Source: Chloroflexus aurantiacus J-10-fl
Lineage (GTDB): Bacteria > Chloroflexota > Chloroflexia > Chloroflexales > Chloroflexaceae
Length of the DNA stretch: 64,000 nt
Reading direction: 5' to 3'
NCBI RefSeq assembly: GCF_000018865.1
Contig: NC_010175.1
Location: 124,001 to 188,000, forward strand
In this document: piece after piece, positions 52,465 through 61,191 of the stretch
Position numbering within the stretch: position 1 is the first letter of the stretch
How the letters are laid out: each line of letters begins with the position of its first letter
Position numbers and translations under genes: made by a program
Notes under the pieces: generated by a model
The model's database searches: none
What the model was told of the DNA's origin: nothing
Seen by the model: the letters and a program-made list of their open reading frames with translations, nothing else

Positions 52465-53634
52465 ATGCGGATCGTGATTCTTGGTGCCGGTTACGCCGGT
52501 TTACGGACTGCGCTTGATCTGGCCCGTCTACGCCGGGCATACGGGCTGGAAATAACTATTCAGGTCGTCGATCAGAATCCGTATCATCAGTTGGTACAGT
52601 TGCTCCATCTCACGGCAACTGCCGGTATTACCGACCAGAAGTCGATTTATCAGTTAGATACCCTCTTCCGGGGGCGCGAAGTCGAGCGGATCGAAGGTCG
52701 CGTCGAGGCTATTCATCCGCTTGAGCGGCGAGTCGTGCTCAACACCGGTCAAACGCTGGAATACGACCGGCTGGTCCTCGCTTTAGGGAGTGAAACTGCC
52801 TTCCAGGTACCCGGTGCTCGTGAATATACGCTCCCCCTGCGCACTTTTTCTGATGCGCTTAAGCTGCGCAAGCACCTGATTGAACAGTTCACCCGTGCTG
52901 CATCGATCACCGATCCCACTGAATTGCGGATCACGATGACAACAGCGATTGTCGGCGGTGGTTATACCGGTTGTGAGCTGGCCGGTGAACTGGCGGCCTG
53001 GGCCGATGATCTTTGCCGCCAGACAGGTGCTCCCCGCAAAGAGGTACGGATCGCCCTAATCGAGCGTGAAGACCATCTGCTGCCCCATCTCGGCACCTGG
53101 GCAAGCAACGAGGCTGTACGCCGCCTGGAACGTCTCGGTGTTAACATCTTTTTGCAGACACCGGTTGTGCAGGTTGAACCACAACGTCTGCGCTTCGCCG
53201 ATGGTCGCCTTTTGCGGGCCGGCACGATTGTATGGGGGGCAGGTGTACGCGCCCCGGCCTTGCTCGCCGAGGCAGGCTTTCCTACCGACCGCCTCGGACG
53301 GGTGCTGGTTGATCGCTATCTGCGCGTGCAAGGCCACGCCACTGTGTTCGCCATCGGTGATTGTGCAGCAGTGCCCGATGGACGGGGTGGCACCCTGCCA
53401 CCAACGGCATCGTATGCCATGCGACAAGGTGAACATCTGGCCGAGGTATTGGCTGCCGAAGCTCGCGGTGAAGCACCTCGCGCCTACGAGCCGGTTGAAC
53501 TCGGCGAGGTGGTATCACTCGGCCCAAATGATGCTGTCGGCAACCCCCTGGGCGTGCCGATTACCGGCTATCCGGCGCTTATGCTGAAACGAGGCATCGA
53601 AGAGTATTACCGGGCAACGATTGAGAGTGCTTAG
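52465..53634 (+). CDS. Type II NADH:quinone oxidoreductase (NDH-2-like)
   Basis: FAD/NAD(P)-binding protein of 389 residues with two dinucleotide folds: IVILGAGYAGLRTALDL (residues 2-18) and TAIVGGGYTGCELAGEL (about 162-178), plus the FAD motif VFAIGDCAAVPDGRGGTLPP. It is homologous to NDH-2 enzymes that pass electrons from NADH to (mena)quinone without proton pumping, bound to the membrane surface. The C-terminal membrane-binding region is short. Close to the chlorosome genes; a part in redox control of energy transfer is conceivable but unproven. Confidence 0.85.
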   Translation: MRIVILGAGYAGLRTALDLARLRRAYGLEITIQVVDQNPYHQLVQLLHLTATAGITDQKSIYQLDTLFRGREVERIEGRVEAIHPLERRVVLNTGQTLEYDRLVLALGSETAFQVPGAREYTLPLRTFSDALKLRKHLIEQFTRAASITDPTELRITMTTAIVGGGYTGCELAGELAAWADDLCRQTGAPRKEVRIALIEREDHLLPHLGTWASNEAVRRLERLGVNIFLQTPVVQVEPQRLRFADGRLLRAGTIVWGAGVRAPALLAEAGFPTDRLGRVLVDRYLRVQGHATVFAIGDCAAVPDGRGGTLPPTASYAMRQGEHLAEVLAAEARGEAPRAYEPVELGEVVSLGPNDAVGNPLGVPITGYPALMLKRGIEEYYRATIESA

Positions 53635-53649
53635 TCACAGGAGAGACGT

Positions 53650-54105
53650 ATGATTGTCCAGGAACAGTTTGTCTCAATTAAAGCGCCACCCGCTACCGTC
53701 GAGCGCTACCTGACCGATCCGCAACTGATGATGGAGTGGCGATCACCGTTAGTCGTACTTGACCCGATTGAAGGCGAATTGATGACTCTGGGGAGCAAGC
53801 ACAAACTGCGCTTAAAATCACTGGCGCTGGCCGGCTCGACCTACACCGTTACTGAACGCGATAGTAACCATATCCTGCTCACTATCGATGGCCTCTGGCG
53901 TGGGCAAGAACTCTGGCGCTGGTTTGCCGATGGCGACCGCACGATTGTGCAAAATCGGGTTGAGTATGAAGTGCCCGATCCGAGTCTGCGCGTCTTTGTT
54001 GTCGGTCTTGGGCAAATCTTTGCTTCACTGGACATGCGGATTCAGCTCGACCGTCTGCGCATGCTGATTGAGGGGAAGGGCCAGCCCGCAGCGCAGGCTC
54101 GCTAG
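53650..54105 (+). CDS. SRPBCC (START-like) domain protein
   Basis: Protein of 151 residues with the helix-grip fold pattern of SRPBCC proteins (SIKAPPATVERYLTDPQLMM-type start, long C-terminal helix QIFASLDMRIQLDRLRMLIE). Such domains bind lipids or other hydrophobic ligands in a deep cavity. Ligand unknown. It follows the NDH-2 gene after 15 bp with GGAGAG, so the two are probably co-transcribed. Confidence 0.72.
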   Translation: MIVQEQFVSIKAPPATVERYLTDPQLMMEWRSPLVVLDPIEGELMTLGSKHKLRLKSLALAGSTYTVTERDSNHILLTIDGLWRGQELWRWFADGDRTIVQNRVEYEVPDPSLRVFVVGLGQIFASLDMRIQLDRLRMLIEGKGQPAAQAR

Positions 54106-54171
54106 ACTGTCCGGGGCGACTGACCGTTGCCCCTTTTTGATTGGACACCTTTGACATAAAAGCACAGAAAT

Positions 54172-54186
54172 TGCACAAAAAGTGCA
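54172..54186. promoter_or_regulatory. TGCAC-AAAAA-GTGCA palindrome
   Basis: Perfect 5-bp arms around AAAAA, 86 bp before the next gene and 16 bp after a TTGACA (54151-54156). Possible operator; no matching regulator known here. Confidence 0.35.
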
Positions 54187-54271
54187 TAGTTTCACCTACT
54201 ACCATCCGCCGGGCGCTTGTGCTAGCATAGACGTACAGGTTTGGCAGCTCCTCACAAGACGAGGTATACCT

Positions 54272-54556
54272 ATGGCGCGACAGCAACGGTTCAGTCCACG
54301 GGATGAAGTCTACCTGACCAGCACCAGCTTTGAAGTATACATGGCTGCCGGGGGAGTATTTATTGGTCTGTTCGGCCTGCTGTTTGCGATCAGCATCAAG
54401 ATCAGCTTTGCCTGGTTGGTGTGGCCGGCACTCTTCGTATCGATCCTGGCCGGTTACATTACCCTGAATCGCCTGGAGAAACGTGAGCGCAAGCGCAAAC
54501 TGGCCGAGCTGGAAGCCGAGTACGCCGCGAAAGAACAGATAGCGAAGGGTGATTAA
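54272..54556 (+). CDS. Small two-TM membrane protein
   Basis: Protein of 94 residues with two TM helices (AAGGVFIGLFGLLFAISI and FAWLVWPALFVSILAGYITL) and a charged C-terminal coiled coil (LEKRERKRKLAELEAEYAAK). Family unknown. The start at 54272 follows ACGAGG; the longer frame from 54182 begins in the operator-like palindrome. It could assist assembly of a membrane complex. Confidence 0.55.
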   Translation: MARQQRFSPRDEVYLTSTSFEVYMAAGGVFIGLFGLLFAISIKISFAWLVWPALFVSILAGYITLNRLEKRERKRKLAELEAEYAAKEQIAKGD

Positions 54557-54642
54557 AGCGTCATTTGTCTGCATTCTGTCATCTTGCCCGCTGCACGATT
54601 GTGCTATCTTCAAGCTAATCGTGTTGTTGCAAGAGGACAGGT

Positions 54643-55605
54643 ATGCAGACACTTCGCTCTATTCGTCGAACCCGTGATCTGACGTTCGTTGATCTGGCTC
54701 TTTTGAGTGGTATTCCTGCACGTGCAATTGCTGAGGCAGAGTACGGTCTACGCCGCCTCAGCAATCACGAAGTCGAAGCAATTGCGCTGGTGTTGGGGCT
54801 TTCGCCGACAACCCTTTTTCCCCCGTTCCAGCAACGTTCTTCATCACCTAATTTAACCCCGCTTATACTCACAGCCGGTCTGGCAACATCGCTGGCACTT
54901 AGTCCGCTGGTGATGACCGAGTGGCAACGTGCGCAGCAGCAACTGCTTAGCACAACCATACACCACGTCGGCGAGGCCCTCAATGCCCCTGATCGTCAGC
55001 CAACCCCTGACATCATTCGTCCATTACCAACTGCTCCGCAGGCCGCTCGTTCAATACCTGCCACGCCAACCGCTGATGCGCTGGCCCCCCTGGTCGCGCC
55101 ACTCCCGCCACGGACGCCTACCCCAATCCCCACCCCCAGCTTTTACCTCGATGAAGCCGGCCCACACGGTTGCCCGGTCCAACCCACAACGGGGCAGGTA
55201 GTGATCACCCAGGGATACGGGGTGGGCACCCACGCCCCGGCCCATGTGTGGGGTGCAGTCGATCTGGCAGTTGACGGCAATGGCGACGGGATTGCCGAGC
55301 CTGGATCAAGCTGGTATACCCCGATTGTCGCCACCCACAATGGTGTTGTTCGCGTGACCCTCGATAGTTACCCAGCCGGGCATCACGTCTGGGTCATGGC
55401 GCCGGATGGCATCTGGCGAACCGGTTATGCCCACCTCGCGGTAGTTACAGTCATCGATGGGCAATACGTACAGGCGGGTGACGTGATCGGCCTGATGGGC
55501 AATACGGGCTTCGCCAGCGGCCCCCATCTCGATTACCAGGTCTGGCGTGGTGACGAGAATATCGATCCGACTACGCTGGTGGGGTGTAGTACTATCAAAC
55601 CCTGA
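54643..55605 (+). CDS. HTH-TM-M23 peptidase fusion protein
   Basis: Protein of 320 residues joining an N-terminal XRE-type HTH (about 5-57, RDLTFVDLALLSGIPARAIA ... LGLSPTTLFPP), a TM helix (LTPLILTAGLATSLALSPLV), a Pro/Thr-rich linker (about 120-170) and a C-terminal M23/LytM-like domain. The M23 zinc ligands are visible in part: HVWGAVDLAVD (His and Asp) and the distal HLDYQV after SGP. The middle has YAHL. It probably cuts or binds peptidoglycan outside the membrane while the HTH faces the cytoplasm, a RodZ-like topology with an added enzyme. Whether the HTH binds DNA or a cytoskeletal partner is open. Confidence 0.8.
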   Translation: MQTLRSIRRTRDLTFVDLALLSGIPARAIAEAEYGLRRLSNHEVEAIALVLGLSPTTLFPPFQQRSSSPNLTPLILTAGLATSLALSPLVMTEWQRAQQQLLSTTIHHVGEALNAPDRQPTPDIIRPLPTAPQAARSIPATPTADALAPLVAPLPPRTPTPIPTPSFYLDEAGPHGCPVQPTTGQVVITQGYGVGTHAPAHVWGAVDLAVDGNGDGIAEPGSSWYTPIVATHNGVVRVTLDSYPAGHHVWVMAPDGIWRTGYAHLAVVTVIDGQYVQAGDVIGLMGNTGFASGPHLDYQVWRGDENIDPTTLVGCSTIKP

Positions 55606-55837
55606 TTGACACAGTATGCCGGTTGTCAGACCATGCTGGAGTGTTGCCAGGCATCCACAGCGAGCCGCCGGTGAGTTATCACCGGCGCAGACGCATGATA
55701 TTATGCACCACTGCCAATTTATCAGTCCAGTAATGGCAGTTGACACGCTCCGCAGGGTGAACATCCTGCCTGTACTTGTCCATCACTTGTACCACTGTCA
55801 CGGGACAGCAGCCCCCCACCCTCACCCGCCCCCGCTG

Positions 55838-56166
55838 GGCTATGCATTACCCACATGTCACGCTGCGTCAGACGGGCTGCAAGCGATCCCCGTGGTGGCT
55901 CCCCGTGGTGCAGGCTTCCAGCCCGCGTGCCGGTACCATCTCCACCGTCGTCAGGTGCTGGCCGTGGCCGCTAGTGCGCAGACTGGACGTCTGCACCACA
56001 GGCTGATACACCGGCTACCGCCACTGCTCCCATCCGTTTCCCGTTCGTGACGTGAGACCCACATGACAGTAGTGTAACGCGCATAGTGCCCAGGATCACA
56101 CACGATGAGGTAGACGCTGCTAGTGAGCGAAGAAGTTGACAAAATAGTTATGGGTAATGTATAGCC
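55838..56166. repeat. TIR-bounded element, 329 bp
   Basis: Left end GGCTATGCATTACCCA (55838-55853) and right end TGGGTAATGTATAGCC (56151-56166) match as inverted repeats at 15 of 16 positions. The inside contains ACATGTCACGCTGCGT and GCAGGCTTCCAGCC(C/T)GC sequences. No transposase frame. Confidence 0.75.
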
Positions 56167-56250
56167 GCTGGGGGGAGGTGGAACAAGGGCCAAAGTCCAG
56201 AGAGGCACGGCATGCCGTGCCCCTACGGGTGTCCAGCGGTGCATCATTCC

Positions 56251-56278
56251 GTAGGGGCGACGCATGCGTCGCCCCTAC
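56251..56278. repeat. 28-bp perfect palindrome
   Basis: GTAGGGGCGACGCA (56251-56264) is followed directly by its exact reverse complement to 56278. A one-mismatch copy lies at 60799-60826. Confidence 0.85.
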
Positions 56279-56310
56279 ACATGTGTCGCCCCACGTCGCC
56301 CCCTGGAGTA

Positions 56311-56778
56311 GGCTATGCATTACCCACATGTCACGCTGCGTTATGACAGGCTGCACGCGCTCCCCGTGGCGCAGGCTTCCAGCCTGCGTGGAGGTATCAT
56401 CGCCATCGCCGGCAGATGCTGACCGTGGCCGTTGGTGCGCAGGCACGAATCTCGTGCAACATAACCGTCTACGCGCAGGGATCGCATGCATGTCTGACCG
56501 ACTCGCTGATCGGCACGAGCACATTCAGCAATCTCGTGACCAGGATGGGGAACGTTGTGACACGCACCGGATCATGAGCACGGCTGGTGCGGCAGCATGG
56601 CTGCCGCACGCCAAACTGCGCGACACGCACATGATGCGCGTGTAAGGCAACCCATTCAGCACGTGATACCACGGCTGGAGCTGTGCGCTGCCATCGGGCC
56701 AGTCACCCAGAACACCATCCATGGCGATCATACCCGCTGATACACACGTGGTTGATACCAGTTATGGGTAATGCATAG
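56311..56778. repeat. TIR-bounded element, about 468 bp, containing the array-family core
   Basis: Left end GGCTATGCATTACCCA (56311-56326); right end TGGGTAATGCATAG (56765-56778). The middle (about 56490-56660) is the dispersed element with the GGTGCGGCAGCATGGCTGCCGCAC palindrome, so the array family and the TIR family are parts of one larger element. Confidence 0.65.
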
Positions 56779-56826
56779 TGGAGTAGGGGCGGGTTCACAA
56801 CCCGTCCCGGGTTCAGGACCGGCCCA

Positions 56827-57141
56827 CCCTATGCATTACCCACATGTCACGCTGCGTTAGACCGAACTGCAAGCGCTCCCCGTGGCGCAGGCTTCCAGCC
56901 TGCTTGGAGAGGCATCCTCTCCACCGCCAGCAGGCGCTGGCCCCGCTGGCAGGCTTCCAGCCTGCCCCACGGTTTGACACACTGGCTACTGCCGCTACCA
57001 CTGCGACCATCCGCTGCCCATGCGTGACGTGAGACTCACGCGACAGCGATGCAACGCGATAGTGCCCAGGATCGCGCACAATGAGATAGGTGCTGCTCAT
57101 GAGCGAAGAAAGTGACAACCTGGGTATGGGTGATGCATAGC
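56827..57141. repeat. TIR-bounded element, about 315 bp
   Basis: Left end CCTATGCATTACCCA (56828-56842) and right end TGGGTGATGCATAGC (57127-57141). It shares both ends and interior landmarks (CGTGACGTGAGAC(C/T)CAC, GAGCGAAGAA) with 55838-56166. Confidence 0.7.
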
Positions 57142-57265
57142 GCTGCGCGGGAGCGGGAAGCGTAGTGGCTGCGATCACATCTGAACAACCATTCACGGCA
57201 CGCGATGCAAGACATTCCCATCCACCGAATCCCGTGGATAGTCAGGTGAACGGTACAGGTACCGT

Positions 57266-57298
57266 CCGTAGGGGCGGGTTGAGAACCCGCCCCTACGG
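57266..57298. repeat. GTAGGGGCGGGTT palindromic repeat
   Basis: CCGTAGGGGCGGGTT-GAG-AACCCGCCCCTACGG is a perfect inverted repeat of 15-bp arms. Same family as 35998-36040; not a terminator because no T-run follows. Confidence 0.85.
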
Positions 57299-57389
57299 AA
57301 CCCGCCTCTACACACCACCAGCACAAGTACGCTGTGGGGCAGGCTGCCGGCCTGCGTTCAGCCATCCCCATCATCAGGGGCACGTACCG

Positions 57390-57628
57390 GCACGGGAGGC
57401 CGCTGCAATCCGCGCCGGATCGTGAGTACGGCTGGCGCGGCAGCATGGCTGCCGCACTCCACACCGCGCGACACGCGCATGACGAGCGGGTACGGCAATT
57501 CATCCAGCACGTGCTGGTACGGCTGGAGCGGCGCACTGCCACCGAGCCAGTCGCCCGCAACAGCATACATGGTGATCATACCCGCTGATACACCCATGGT
57601 TGGCACCAGTTGTGGGTAATGCATAGCC
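57390..57628. repeat. Array-family dispersed element ending in a TIR
   Basis: Contains the GGCGCGGCAGCATGGCTGCCG palindrome near 57435-57455 and ends TGTGGGTAATGCATAGCC at 57611-57628, like 56311-56778 but lacking a recognisable left end. 57629-57899 holds nothing I can identify. Confidence 0.6.
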
Positions 57629-57899
57629 CCCGCTGGGGGCAGGGAAGCGCTGGTGCATAATGGCTCTCGCTGTCGCGAGCTGGTTCAGGTGGGGAGCGAA
57701 CCGTAGGCGCCCGCTCCCAGTGCTACCGGTGAGCGAGCGGGAGGCGCGTGCTCGCAGGGTATACCAGCGCTTACCCACCGTGGCATAGCGCTTACAACCA
57801 CAGAGTCAGGGTGACGGTAAATAGCGTGTTATGACTGACACTAAACCAGATTTGAGACAAGCTCTATGCGGTTATACAGCCTGCACGAGGCGAGATGAT

Positions 57900-58655
57900 C
57901 TATGCCCGCAATGAGCGCTGAAAGAGTGTCAGCGCAAACATCATGCTTAGGACAGCAAAGCCGATCAGAATCAGGCCACTAAGCCAGAGCGGTAAGGTAG
58001 CCGCAGTACCAAATGCCAGTGCCCGTACCGCATCAATGAAGTAGGTAGCCGGATTGATCAGCACAATCACCCGCATCCAGCCCGGTAATACATCGAGCGG
58101 GTAGAGTGCGTTAGAGGCGAACAACAGGGGTAAGTTAAAGAGAAAAATCATCCCGTGATACCCGGCAATACTGCGCGAGATAGCCGCAACACCGAGAGCC
58201 AGGCCACTGAAACCAATTGCAAATACCGCCAGCAACGCCAGTGCGCCCAGCCAACCGATAGGATTCACGCTTAAGCGCGCTCCCATCAACAAACCAACCA
58301 CCAGCATCAGAGCAGCCTGGAAGAGGGCTTTAGTCGCAGTACTGGCGGCACTTCCCAGCAAAATACTCAGACGCGGAATTGGCGCTGCCAGATACTCTTT
58401 GACAATCCCACGCAGGCGTTCGTCGAGTAAGACCATGCCGCCGCCAACGGCGCCACCAAGTGCGCTCAGCGCAATGATGCCCGGCAGGATAAACGACATA
58501 TAGTCGTTGCCGCCAACCGCACCGATCATGCCGCGCATCCCAACCCCGAAGAGCACCACCCACAACACCGATTGAAGCGCCAGTCCAAACAATTCTTCGG
58601 TCTGCTGAACGAACTTGCGCATGTGGCGCGTCCAGATAACGTAGGTTGCGTACAT
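57900..58655 (-). CDS. ABC-2 type transporter permease
   Basis: Protein of 251 residues with six hydrophobic segments in the ABC-2 membrane-protein arrangement (DrrB/NodJ-like), including FILPGIIALSALGGAVGGGM, IVKEYLAAPIPRLSILLGS (the coupling-type motif) and the late LYPLDVLPGWMRVIVLINPATYFIDAVR. It exports a substrate with the ATPase encoded 11 bp upstream. Substrate unknown: drugs, lipids or glycans are typical for this class. Confidence 0.88.
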   Translation of the reverse strand: MYATYVIWTRHMRKFVQQTEELFGLALQSVLWVVLFGVGMRGMIGAVGGNDYMSFILPGIIALSALGGAVGGGMVLLDERLRGIVKEYLAAPIPRLSILLGSAASTATKALFQAALMLVVGLLMGARLSVNPIGWLGALALLAVFAIGFSGLALGVAAISRSIAGYHGMIFLFNLPLLFASNALYPLDVLPGWMRVIVLINPATYFIDAVRALAFGTAATLPLWLSGLILIGFAVLSMMFALTLFQRSLRA

Positions 58656-58666
58656 ATCTCTTTCAC

Positions 58667-59614
58667 CTAATCACGTAACGCAGTGCCGGTATAGTGCAGA
58701 AAGACATCACCGAGCGATGGTCGCGCCAGGGTGACATCTTCAATCGCAAAGCCGTTGCCACTTACGGCACTCAAGACCACCGGCAAACGCCGACTCCCAT
58801 TGTCGGTGTAGATGAGTATCAATCCTTCTGTCGGATCGGTTTCAACCCGCTGCACACCGTCAATACCACATATCGCGCTGGTCAGATGGTGAGAGTCACC
58901 CTGCCCGCGCACCCGAATCACGTCCGAACCGAGAGATGCGATCAAGTCGGTTGGTTGACCTTCAACAATCAGGCGACCGTGGTCGATAATTCCCACCAGA
59001 TCGGCCAGTGCTTCGGCTTCGTCCATCGCATGCGTGGTGAGCAAGATGGTCATACCTCGCTGCCGGTTCAGATCACGCACGTACTGCCAGATATTCACCC
59101 GGTTTTGCGGATCGAGACCCTGCGTCGGCTCATCGAGCACCAACACCTGCGGATCGGTCATCAAACCACGGGCCAGCTCAAGGCGACGCTTCATGCCGCC
59201 AGAATAGCTCTTGACCGGACGATCAATCGCGTCGGTCAACTGAACCAGCTCCACCAGATCGCGTATCCGTTGTCGCCGCACCGCTGCCGGCAACCGATAG
59301 AGGCGACCATGAAAATCAAGCGTCTCACGACCGGTCAGGAGAGGATCGAGTACCATCTCTTGAAATGTTACGCCGATGCGGCGGCGCACCTCGGCAGCCT
59401 CGCGACTGACATCATAGCCGAGGATACGTGCCGTGCCTGCCGTGGGTGGCAACAATGTGGTCAGGATGCTGAGGAGTGTTGTTTTGCCGGCGCCGTTTGG
59501 GCCAAGCAACGCATATATCTTGCCAGAGGGAGCCTGTAGATTGACATGATCAAGGGCCGTGAGGTTGCCATAGCGCTTGACCAGATCAATTGTCTCGATT
59601 GCCGGTGTATCCAT
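58667..59614 (-). CDS. ABC-2 type transporter ATP-binding protein
   Basis: Protein of 315 residues of the DrrA/daunorubicin-resistance type: Walker A LLGPNGAGKTTLLS, Q-loop TFQEMVLDP, signature KSYSGGMKRRLELARGLM, Walker B QVLVLDEPTQGLDPQ and switch His TTHAMDEAE. A C-terminal extension of about 90 residues (after 225) is usual in this subgroup. First gene of the two-gene minus-strand operon. ATG at 59614. Confidence 0.93.
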   Translation of the reverse strand: MDTPAIETIDLVKRYGNLTALDHVNLQAPSGKIYALLGPNGAGKTTLLSILTTLLPPTAGTARILGYDVSREAAEVRRRIGVTFQEMVLDPLLTGRETLDFHGRLYRLPAAVRRQRIRDLVELVQLTDAIDRPVKSYSGGMKRRLELARGLMTDPQVLVLDEPTQGLDPQNRVNIWQYVRDLNRQRGMTILLTTHAMDEAEALADLVGIIDHGRLIVEGQPTDLIASLGSDVIRVRGQGDSHHLTSAICGIDGVQRVETDPTEGLILIYTDNGSRRLPVVLSAVSGNGFAIEDVTLARPSLGDVFLHYTGTALRD

Positions 59615-59963
59615 AACATAGCTCGCGTGTAAAGAGCGTGATAATTGTCACATTTTGATTATATCACTACTTGCAGATCGAGTAACTTGAGCGCGATAAG
59701 ACACTCTGCCCAGTGAACAGCGCTACGGGATGGCACAGCCCCGGTATCTGCGGCGCAAAACTGGTGTGGAAGTCATGCTGCTACCTTCACCATACGCCAC
59801 AGCGAATGCCTGATACACAGCCAGCCTGTTATCACATAATAACACCATCGAATCTATTTCCTATCTACTCTTTTTCTATTTTCTATGGCAACGTTCACTG
59901 CTGCAACTTACTGACATTTCTGACGTATTAGTAAGTGTACAGGTACTGGAAAGGAGGCAAACT
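59615..59963. other. Divergent intergenic region without a gene
   Basis: AT-richer than its surroundings. One small inverted repeat, CTTACT (59907-59912) with AGTAAG (59930-59935), lies 28 bp before the YccF-like gene and may be an operator. No convincing -35/-10 pair was found on either strand. Confidence 0.45.
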
Positions 59964-60383
59964 GTGCAACAGCAGCCAATCCGAATTGAACAACGCAGCG
60001 GCCCCAACATCCTGATCCGCGTGATCTATTTCTTCGTCTTCGGATTATGGTTTAGCGGGATTTGGGCCGCGATTGGATGGATTTTGTGTGTGACTATTGT
60101 TGGGCTACCGGTTGGGCTGTGGATGCTCAATCGGATGCCGCAGGTGGTCACGCTTGCCCCGCAGCGAAATAACCTTGTCATCGTCGGCAATCAGGTCTAC
60201 CAGAGCAGTGTCCCGCAGCGTCCATTCCTGATCCGTGCGCTCTGGTTCGTCCTGGTGGGATGGTGGCTGAGCGCGCTATGGTTGTTGGTCGCGTGGGCAC
60301 TAAGTGTTTCAATCATCGGTATGGTCTTCGCATTCTGGATGTTCGACCGGGTGCCGGCCATTATCACACTCGCTCGTCGGTAG
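59964..60383 (+). CDS. YccF-domain inner membrane protein
   Basis: Protein of 139 residues with two tandem YccF-type units, each a pair of TM helices (ILIRVIYFFVFGLWFSGIWA / GWILCVTIVGLPVGLWMLNR, and LIRALWFVLVGWWLSALWLL / WALSVSIIGMVFAFWMFDR). The conserved GLPVGLWMLNR(M/V)PQ and FWMFDRVPAIITL follow the helices. Function unknown in this family. GTG start with AAAGGAGG 8 nt upstream. Confidence 0.8.
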   Translation: MQQQPIRIEQRSGPNILIRVIYFFVFGLWFSGIWAAIGWILCVTIVGLPVGLWMLNRMPQVVTLAPQRNNLVIVGNQVYQSSVPQRPFLIRALWFVLVGWWLSALWLLVAWALSVSIIGMVFAFWMFDRVPAIITLARR

Positions 60384-60456
60384 GGGAACGCAGGTTATGC
60401 AACTGTAGGAATTCACCGCTTGTCGGTCAGAGCAGTAAGCATGCTGCAATAGCTGT

Positions 60457-60481
60457 GTGCCCATCCCGTGGTGATGGGCAC
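60457..60481 (+). terminator. Terminator-like hairpin after the YccF gene
   Basis: GTGCCCATC (60457-60465) pairs with GATGGGCAC (60473-60481), 7-nt loop, then TTCT. Confidence 0.5.
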
Positions 60482-60798
60482 TTCTCGTGAGAAGGTGAAG
60501 CGTCTTCAGCTCACAAATCCATGCTAAAATCAGCTTACCGGACCGGCGCATAGAGTAAATACGTGACGAGCACACCCGGCATCCCAGTAACCAGCAGGGG
60601 CAACAGTGTGACACGCACTTGATCGTGACCATGGCTGCCGCACTCCAAACGCCGCGATACGCGCATGACGAGTGGGCAAGGCCATCAATCCGCGTGATGG
60701 CACTGGAGATGGTTGCCGACGCTGCTCGCTTCTATACCGGCAACCCAGGGGCAGAATAACCCTGATGCTGCACCTGAACGATATACCGCTAGATGACA

Positions 60799-60826
60799 GT
60801 AGGGACGACGCATGCGTCGCCCCTAC
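60799..60826. repeat. 28-bp near-perfect palindrome (second copy)
   Basis: GTAGGGACGACGCATGCGTC...CCTAC, the same as 56251-56278 but with one G changed to A in the left arm. Confidence 0.8.
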
Positions 60827-61086
60827 AACGCCGACGACAACCCACCAGTGTCTCACCGGTAGCACACCTGGTACCGTTTCTGCACGAGGATTACACCTGA
60901 ACAATGCACATCGTTGAGCAAGATTTGGTCTTCTGGTAAAGAACACCTCTATATCCTCATTACTGTCTTATCGCCTACATTCGCTGGTAAAGCCGAACTG
61001 ACTTCGCTGCTGTGCATTTTAGATTCCACAAAATAGTCATTTTTTCACTATAATTAAGACAGCTTTGCGCTAAAGAGGATTGACGA

Positions 61087-61191
61087 ATGGGCAAAATTGT
61101 GATATGTAGTTATGACAATCATCCAAAAAACCTATCGTACAGATATGAGAACATCCTGGCATCCGATGAGTGTAACGATGAGGTTGCGTAA
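61087..61191 (+). CDS. Possible 34-residue small ORF upstream of the decayed nuclease gene
   Basis: An ATG at 61087 with AGAGGA upstream opens MGKIVICSYDNHPKNLSYRY and runs to a TAA overlapping the next ATG (TAATG at 61189-61193). The good ribosome-binding site and the stop-start overlap hint at a coupled reading frame, but there is no homology. It may be a leader peptide or the residue of a longer gene. Confidence 0.3.
   Translation: MGKIVICSYDNHPKNLSYRYENILASDECNDEVA

Larger units (their letters stand above)
55606..57899. repeat. Nested intergenic repeat region without genes
   Basis: Within this 2.3-kb stretch I find no supported gene. It is made of three TIR-bounded elements (listed separately), copies of the array-family dispersed repeat (about 56490-56660 and 57390-57560), and GTAGGGGCGGGTT and GTAGGGGCGACGCATG palindromes. 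Open frames are short and cross repeat boundaries. Confidence 0.85.
60384..61086. other. Intergenic stretch with repeats, no gene
   Basis: Holds a terminator-like hairpin (60457-60481), a copy of the dispersed array-family element (about 60560-60720), a CACCTGAACGATATACCGCT repeat near 60772 and the 28-bp palindrome copy at 60799. 60830-61086 is AT-rich with a TATAAT at 61049-61054 and no clear -35. Confidence 0.6.

Noticed and set aside
56157-56645. 162-codon plus-strand frame in the repeat nest
   Set aside because: Crosses two different repeat elements and the 28-bp palindrome; no protein family signature.
57266-57298. Rho-independent terminator
   Set aside because: A perfect palindrome but no T-run on either side, and copies occur away from gene ends, so it is a repeat.
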